Part shown: positions 1 through 4,493 of the stretch, one piece after another | Numbering within the stretch: the stretch's first letter is position 1 | Layout: the number at the start of each line of letters is the position of its first letter | NCBI GenBank assembly: GCA_030619415.1 | Contig: JAUXBM010000105.1 | Span: forward strand, 1-6,490 | Reading direction: 5' to 3' | Length of the DNA stretch: 6,490 nucleotides | From: Chlorobiota bacterium | GTDB taxonomy: Bacteria; Bacteroidota; Bacteroidia; Bacteroidales; F082 | Notes under the pieces: model-generated | Told to the model about the DNA's origin: nothing | Databases searched by the model: none | The model's input: the letters and a program-made list of their open reading frames with translations, nothing else | Program-made: the position numbers and the translations under genes

Positions 1-2609
1 CCGTAAGTTCCGCCATTCAAATACATCTGCATGAAAACAGCAACATCATAAGCATTCCCAAAAAGGCCGGCATGTCCCGAAATACCTCCAAGCATTGCAG
101 CTCCCTGGTCATGGACATCTCCGTTCAATAATTGATGCCTGAAAACCATGTCCCTTTCCGTGGGCACAACATCATCCAATGCAAAATACTTTCTGGGTCT
201 GAATTTTAGATGGTTCAGTCCCATTGGGTCATAAAACTCAGTGTACAAAAACTTGTTATAAGGCTGGTTCGTGAGATGTTCAATCATTTCCTTCAGAAAA
301 TAGAACCCAAGATCGCTATAAGCGTATGTCTTTTCGCCTACTTCCGAATCAATTATTTCCTGGTAAATGCCGTATTTGTAATCTTCGGTAATGTACATAT
401 TTTGAGCAACCCTTACCGAAAATTTTTCCGATATAATCGATTTATAAATAGTTGTATCCCAGGTTGTTTCAAACAGCGTATTTTGATAATACGGAATCCA
501 TGGATACAAGCCTGACTGGTGCGCCATTATTTCTTTGAATTCCAGCATTTCTTTGTTGGTCCCTTTCAAATACAATAAATAATCAGAAAGTTTCCCGTTG
601 ATATCAACCCTTCCCTCATCAACCATTTTCATAACGGCAGGCGTGGTGGCAAGTATCTTTGTCAACGAAGCAAGGTCGTAAACGTCCGAAGACCTGACCT
701 GTCTGACGGAATCATAAGTATGATAACCAAATGATTTATCATAAAAAACATAACCGTCTTTCGCTGCGATGATCTGGCAGCCAGGATACGCTTTCTCTGC
801 AATCCCTGCTAACGCAATCGAATCAACTTTTTTGAGGTAAGTTATATCAATACCCAATTCAGCCGGGTTGGCGTAGGTTATTCGTGATTTAACGGTTGTA
901 ATTCCGGTTCCTGTGGCAAATCCTCCGGCAGTTACTGGTAACTGACCGTTGGCTCCAAGCATCCCCAAAATTATTTCGGCTGAAATATTTTGAACCGTCG
1001 GATTGTCCTGGTAAGATACTATTATGGCGTTAAACTGCTGTGTGTTACTAAACAGATCAAGGCTGTAAGGGCTGGCAAAAAGATCGAGAATCGTATGCTT
1101 ATTTTGGGCAATACGCTCAATAAACTGGACATCGCTGTTTGAAATACCGAATTGCTTGTTCGCAAGAATATTTGAATTGACAACCGCAATAATAACGAGG
1201 TTACTACTTTCGAGATTGCTTAATACAGCTTGACGCTCGTTGACACTTGCATTGTGCGATAAGCTGTAAACCTTCACCGGCAAAATGTGCTCAAATGGTT
1301 TCTCAAAGGATGATTCTTTATCGGTGCCAATAATTAATACAGCAGCATTCAGTGTATCCGGATAACTAATTGGCAGAAGATTGCCCTCATTTTTCACAAT
1401 AGTTACAGCATCACTGAACAAGGCTTTCCGTGTTTGCCGATATTCGTACTTATTTAAATCTGCCAGCAAATTCGCAGTATCTACAATTTTCCTTTTCCAG
1501 ACACCGGTAAGGTATTTGTATCGCAGAATCTTTTTGCAGCTTTCTTCCAGTCTCGATGCTTCAATCTTTCCTGATTCGATGGCATTTATTATAGAAGTGA
1601 CGGAGGCAGGAATATCTTCCGGGATGAGTAGAATATCATTGCCTGCTTTAAAAGCTTCGAGTGCGATTTCTTCCTTCTTGAAATAAGCAGCTACCCCTTT
1701 CATATCCAGTCCATCGGTAATTATCAATTCCGAAAAACCCATTTTTTCTTTCAGCTGTTTGGTTATTACTTTCCTGGACAGGGTAGCCGGGCGTTTTTTC
1801 TGTTTGTCGTAGGCTGGAACGGAAAGATGAGCAACCATAATCGAGGCCACACCATTGTCGATCAAATGCTTAAATGGAACCAACTCCGTTGCCCTTAATT
1901 CTTTTTTCGATTTGTGGAGGATGGGAAGGGTTAAGTGTGAATCAGTATCTGTATCACCGTGTCCGGGGAAATGCTTCGCGCTTGCGATGACACCTTCATC
2001 CTGCAATCCTTTCATATATGCATTTCCCTTTTTTGCTACTTCATCAGGGTTATCGCCAAAAGAGCGCATACCGATAACAGGGTTGGCCGGGTTGTTATTT
2101 ACATCTACCACGGGTGCAAAGTTGAGATGAATCCCCATTCGTCTGCATTGCAAACCAATCTCTTTACCCATCTTATATATCAGATCAGTATCAACTGCAC
2201 CCAACGTCATCTGAAGCGGATATTTTATCGCATTGGAGAGGCGCATGCCCAGCCCCCATTCAGCATCGATGGATATAAATAAAGGTGTTTTTGGTAAGGC
2301 TCCCCACGCATTGGTTTGAATGGCCTGTTTTATAGGATCGCCCGCAAAAAACACGACTCCACCCAGGTTGTATTTCTGAATATATTTTCCAACATTTTCA
2401 ATATAATCCTGCCCTGAGTGGTTTGCCCTGATAAATATCAATTGGCCAACCCTTTCTTCGAGTGACAATGATTGATACACTGAGTCAGCCCATTTATCAG
2501 CTAAATCAGGGTCTATATTATTTGGAGGAATTACCTGAGCAATTGCGACATGTGACAGCATAAGGAAAAAAACAACCACAACAATTAACCGGTAAAAGAA
2601 AACACGCAT
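1..2609 (-). CDS. Exported GH3 (NagZ-type) beta-N-acetylglucosaminidase fused to a serine beta-lactamase-like domain; C-terminus cut by the window edge
   Basis: The frame is open without a stop from ATG at 2609 to the left edge (869 complete codons). Residues 1-24 form a signal peptide: MRVFFYR, then a hydrophobic core, ending AIA before Gln25. Residues about 45-370 are a GH3 catalytic domain. KHFPGHGD (212-219) runs into Asp223-Ser224-His225, the Asp/His dyad that NagZ enzymes use as general acid/base. TDGLDMKG (298-305) carries the nucleophile Asp299. This signature points to beta-N-acetylglucosaminidase rather than beta-glucosidase. Residues about 390-560 look like a GH3 C-terminal domain. 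From about 585 a beta-lactamase/transpeptidase-like serine hydrolase begins: Ser648-Leu-Thr-Lys651 is the SxxK nucleophile motif and Tyr764-Ser-Asp fits the YxN position. The last motif (KTG/HTG) lies outside the window; perhaps 100-150 residues are missing. Likely role (inference): trimming GlcNAc and possibly peptide from cell-wall fragments in the periplasm. Family assignment is firm; substrate and the second activity are not. An in-frame ATG at 2672 would add 21 residues but bury the signal peptide. Confidence 0.93.
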   Translation of the reverse strand, partial: MRVFFYRLIVVVVFFLMLSHVAIAQVIPPNNIDPDLADKWADSVYQSLSLEERVGQLIFIRANHSGQDYIENVGKYIQKYNLGGVVFFAGDPIKQAIQTNAWGALPKTPLFISIDAEWGLGMRLSNAIKYPLQMTLGAVDTDLIYKMGKEIGLQCRRMGIHLNFAPVVDVNNNPANPVIGMRSFGDNPDEVAKKGNAYMKGLQDEGVIASAKHFPGHGDTDTDSHLTLPILHKSKKELRATELVPFKHLIDNGVASIMVAHLSVPAYDKQKKRPATLSRKVITKQLKEKMGFSELIITDGLDMKGVAAYFKKEEIALEAFKAGNDILLIPEDIPASVTSIINAIESGKIEASRLEESCKKILRYKYLTGVWKRKIVDTANLLADLNKYEYRQTRKALFSDAVTIVKNEGNLLPISYPDTLNAAVLIIGTDKESSFEKPFEHILPVKVYSLSHNASVNERQAVLSNLESSNLVIIAVVNSNILANKQFGISNSDVQFIERIAQNKHTILDLFASPYSLDLFSNTQQFNAIIVSYQDNPTVQNISAEIILGMLGANGQLPVTAGGFATGTGITTVKSRITYANPAELGIDITYLKKVDSIALAGIAEKAYPGCQIIAAKDGYVFYDKSFGYHTYDSVRQVRSSDVYDLASLTKILATTPAVMKMVDEGRVDINGKLSDYLLYLKGTNKEMLEFKEIMAHQSGLYPWIPYYQNTLFETTWDTTIYKSIISEKFSVRVAQNMYITEDYKYGIYQEIIDSEVGEKTYAYSDLGFYFLKEMIEHLTNQPYNKFLYTEFYDPMGLNHLKFRPRKYFALDDVVPTERDMVFRHQLLNGDVHDQGAAMLGGISGHAGLFGNAYDVAVFMQMYLNGGTY

Positions 2610-2632
2610 TTCAGGGCTTTTAATGAAGCGAG

Positions 2633-2640
2633 CAAAAATA
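2633..2640 (-). promoter_or_regulatory. Possible internal -7 promoter element for the GH3 fusion gene
   Basis: The minus strand reads TATTTTTG, which fits the Bacteroidota -7 consensus TAnnTTTG. It lies 23 bases upstream of the ATG at 2609, leaving room for a short leader. A TTG about 25 bases further upstream is a poor -33 candidate because the spacing is slightly long. The stretch is AT-rich, so a chance match is quite possible. If real, it would let the hydrolase be transcribed apart from the MATE gene and would exclude the ATG at 2672 as its start on that transcript. Confidence 0.3.
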
Positions 2641-2677
2641 AGCTTTTTAGTGTTTTTATTGCAGACAACCATCCCGT

Positions 2678-4030
2678 TTAATCAAGCTTTTGTTCAGCAT
2701 GTTTCACAACTGCTTTTTTCTTCCAGCGCCCAGTCTTGTAATAAAAATACGAAAGGGTCAATCCAATTATCCATGCCACAGGAATTCCCCACCAAATACC
2801 CATATATCCATATTCGACAGATAGAAAATAGGAAGCAGGGATCCGAATAACCCAGAGTGACAGAATGGTAATGAACATAGAAGTGAGCGTATCCCCGGCC
2901 CCACGCAGTAAACCCATTAAAACAAACATGGTGGCAAATACCACGTAAAATGCACTCACAACATACAGGTATTGTTTTCCTATTTCGATTACTTCTTTAT
3001 CATTGGTAAAAAGGCCAATGGCAGGTTCAGCAAAAATGATTGCTATCCCGGTAATGGTAATTGATACCACCGCCATCATTACCAATGTTGACTTTAATCC
3101 CCTGTCAATTCTCTCAAATTTTCCGGCACCAATATTCTGCCCGACAAATGTTGAAATGGCCGCTGAAAAGTTCATTGCCGGAAGCACCGCAAACGAATCG
3201 ATACGCATAGCGATGGTATAAGCCGCAATGGTTGGTGTTCCAAACATGTTTACGATGCGGTATAAAGCAAGAAACCCCACAGCAACAAAAGTCTGCTGTA
3301 CGCCTGATGGCAATCCGATTTTCAAACTTTTTCTGAAGATCTCTTTATTGAAACGCATTTTTAGCGGAGAGAAATTCAAAAAGCTATGATACCTGTTCAG
3401 ATACAATATGATTGTAAAAAACGCACCCGATTGTGCAATGACTGTTGCGGCCGCTACCCCTTTCACTCCCCAGCCTAAACCGATCACAAAAAACAGGTCG
3501 AGGGCGATATTGATAAGCATTGCGATGATAAGAAAATATACCGGTGTTTTGGAATCGCCCAATCCTCTGAGGATGGCGCTGGTACCGTGAAAACCAAAAA
3601 AGAATACAAATCCAATCGAATAAATCGAAAAATAATCGACGGCCAGGGGAATAACATCATCGGGTAAACTGATTAGTTTGAAAACCCATTCACTCGCGAA
3701 CAATCCCACAGCGGTAAGTGCAACCGATGCAAAAAACATGAAAATATAAAGCGTATCGATGGCTCTTTTCACGCGCACCATATCCTTGGCCCCAAAATAC
3801 TGGGCAATAACAATGGTGGACCCCATGGCAATACCCACAACAAAGGATATCAATGTGAATATCAAAGGAAAACTGGCCCCAACCGCAGCAAGCGCTTCAT
3901 TCCCCAGCACTTTGCCAATGATAATGCTGTCGATTACATTGTATAATTGTTGAAAAACATTTCCCAACAACATTGGCAATGCAAATTGCAAAATCAATTT
4001 ACCTTCTTTTCCTTCGGTTAAATCTCTCAC
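2678..4030 (-). CDS. MATE-family multidrug/toxic-compound exporter
   Basis: This 450-residue polytopic inner-membrane protein has the normal length for a MATE transporter, a family that exports cationic drugs and metabolites in exchange for H+ or Na+. It has about twelve hydrophobic segments in two homologous halves. The first half opens with the typical DLTEGKEGKLILQFALPML and QQLYNVIDSIIIGKVLG; Asp34 in TM1 sits where many MATE proteins have a membrane acidic residue used in ion coupling (position inferred without alignment). The second half begins near IGLPSGVQQTF, repeating the LP...QQ pattern, and includes FVGQNIGAGK, the counterpart of IAQYFGAKD in the first half. The C-terminus is basic (GRWKKKAVVKH) and presumably cytoplasmic. 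The start is GTG at 4030: a TAA codon directly precedes it in frame, and the next Met is residue 20, past conserved N-terminal sequence. No Shine-Dalgarno is visible. It lies 76 bases after tatA and 68 bases before the GH3 gene, all on one strand. Substrate cannot be told from sequence. Confidence 0.96.
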   Translation of the reverse strand: MRDLTEGKEGKLILQFALPMLLGNVFQQLYNVIDSIIIGKVLGNEALAAVGASFPLIFTLISFVVGIAMGSTIVIAQYFGAKDMVRVKRAIDTLYIFMFFASVALTAVGLFASEWVFKLISLPDDVIPLAVDYFSIYSIGFVFFFGFHGTSAILRGLGDSKTPVYFLIIAMLINIALDLFFVIGLGWGVKGVAAATVIAQSGAFFTIILYLNRYHSFLNFSPLKMRFNKEIFRKSLKIGLPSGVQQTFVAVGFLALYRIVNMFGTPTIAAYTIAMRIDSFAVLPAMNFSAAISTFVGQNIGAGKFERIDRGLKSTLVMMAVVSITITGIAIIFAEPAIGLFTNDKEVIEIGKQYLYVVSAFYVVFATMFVLMGLLRGAGDTLTSMFITILSLWVIRIPASYFLSVEYGYMGIWWGIPVAWIIGLTLSYFYYKTGRWKKKAVVKHAEQKLD

Positions 4031-4106
4031 TTATAAAGTACTGATATTAGGCCTGTTCTTGGCAGGACATTAACAAAACAGGTTTCATTTTGAAAAAGAA
4101 ACTTAC
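4031..4106. other. Intergenic spacer between tatA and the MATE gene, with a short inverted repeat
   Basis: This 76-base gap contains CCTGTT at 4052-4057 and its exact reverse complement AACAGG at 4077-4082, separated by 19 bases. A second short pair, CCTG 4052-4055 and CAGG 4063-4066, competes with it. Neither hairpin is followed by a T-run in the direction of transcription (minus strand), so I do not call a terminator. No TAnnTTTG element with a sensible position for the MATE gene is seen. The simplest reading is that tatA and the MATE gene share a transcript. Confidence 0.4.
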
Positions 4107-4382
4107 CTATTTCTTTTTTGCTGACAAAGGATCTTCCGCAGTGAATGCCTTTTTAGGATTAAATTTGTCCACATCCTTTTTCACCTGATCAAACTCTGAT
4201 TTTACATCTTTGAGGTCATCGGCAAGGCCACTGTCATCGGCTGCTTTTCGAAACTCGCGGATTCCTTTTCCAATTCCTTTCGCTAATTCAGGGATTTTAC
4301 GACCACCAAACAAAAGCAAAACCACGACCAGGATAATGACAATCTCAGGACCACCAATCCAACCAGCTGTAAATTGTATCAT
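4107..4382 (-). CDS. tatA: TatA/E-type twin-arginine translocase subunit
   Basis: This 91-residue protein has the full TatA design. A short periplasmic N-terminus leads into one membrane helix (about residues 12-24, PEIVIILVVVLLL). The Phe25-Gly26 hinge follows, then an amphipathic helix beginning GRKIPELAKGIGKGIREFRKA (27-47), then a charged, probably disordered tail ending in Lys residues. TatA oligomers, recruited by TatC with bound substrate, form the passage through which folded proteins with twin-arginine signals cross the inner membrane. The FG hinge marks TatA rather than TatB, which normally has GP there. Glu13 near the start of the helix resembles the TatB acidic residue but is also found in many TatA proteins, so one protein may serve both roles (inference). 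Start ATG at 4382 and stop TAG at 4107 are clear. No tatC or tatB lies in the window. A TAnnTTTG box lies 16 bases upstream of the start; the gene heads the leftward cluster. Confidence 0.96.
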   Translation of the reverse strand: MIQFTAGWIGGPEIVIILVVVLLLFGGRKIPELAKGIGKGIREFRKAADDSGLADDLKDVKSEFDQVKKDVDKFNPKKAFTAEDPLSAKKK

Positions 4383-4398
4383 TTCAATAGATTTTAAG

Positions 4399-4406
4399 CA
4401 AAAGTA
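4399..4406 (-). promoter_or_regulatory. Putative -7 promoter element for tatA (leftward)
   Basis: The minus strand reads TACTTTTG, an exact match to TAnnTTTG, the Bacteroidota -7 element recognised by the primary sigma factor of that phylum. It ends 16 bases before the tatA ATG, implying a leader of roughly 10 bases, and lies in the only divergent gap of the window. A -33 element is weak: TTTC at 4426-4423 lies 16 bases upstream, slightly closer than usual. This would drive tatA and perhaps the MATE and GH3 genes. Confidence 0.55.
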
Positions 4407-4442
4407 AGGAATTCAGGCATAGGAAATTAATCGACATATAAC

Positions 4443-4472
4443 TGTGCAGTTAATGTTAATCCAATATCTTTG
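4443..4472 (+). promoter_or_regulatory. Putative promoter (-33/-7) for the vWA membrane-protein gene (rightward)
   Basis: TATCTTTG at 4465-4472 matches the Bacteroidota -7 consensus TAnnTTTG exactly. TGTG at 4443-4446, 18 bases upstream, is a three-of-four match to the -33 TTTG. A tandem GTTAATGTTAAT (4449-4460) fills part of the spacer. Transcription would begin near 4478-4480, which places the TTG at 4470 outside the message and leaves TTG at 4494 as the first plausible start codon, with a leader of about 15 bases. The -7 boxes of this promoter and the tatA promoter are about 58 bases apart and face away from each other. Confidence 0.6.
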
Positions 4473-4493
4473 CATCTCAATTTTTTCAGACTA

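Noticed and set aside
1381..2282. Plus-strand open frames of about 90-107 codons opposite the GH3 gene
   Set aside because: They lie wholly antisense to a long frame with clear catalytic motifs, and their translations show no recognisable domain or sensible composition.
1..2609. Beta-lactamase-like domain as an antibiotic-resistance gene
   Set aside because: SxxK alone is shared by peptidases, esterases and amidases; fusion to a NagZ-type GH3 domain and the YSD motif point to cell-wall metabolism rather than drug resistance.
2610..2677. Mobile element or attachment site in the MATE-GH3 gap
   Set aside because: The gap is only 68 bases, with no terminal inverted repeats, target duplication or gene remnants.
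4052..4066. CCTG/CAGG hairpin as a terminator after tatA
   Set aside because: The stem is only four base pairs and no T-run follows in the direction of transcription.
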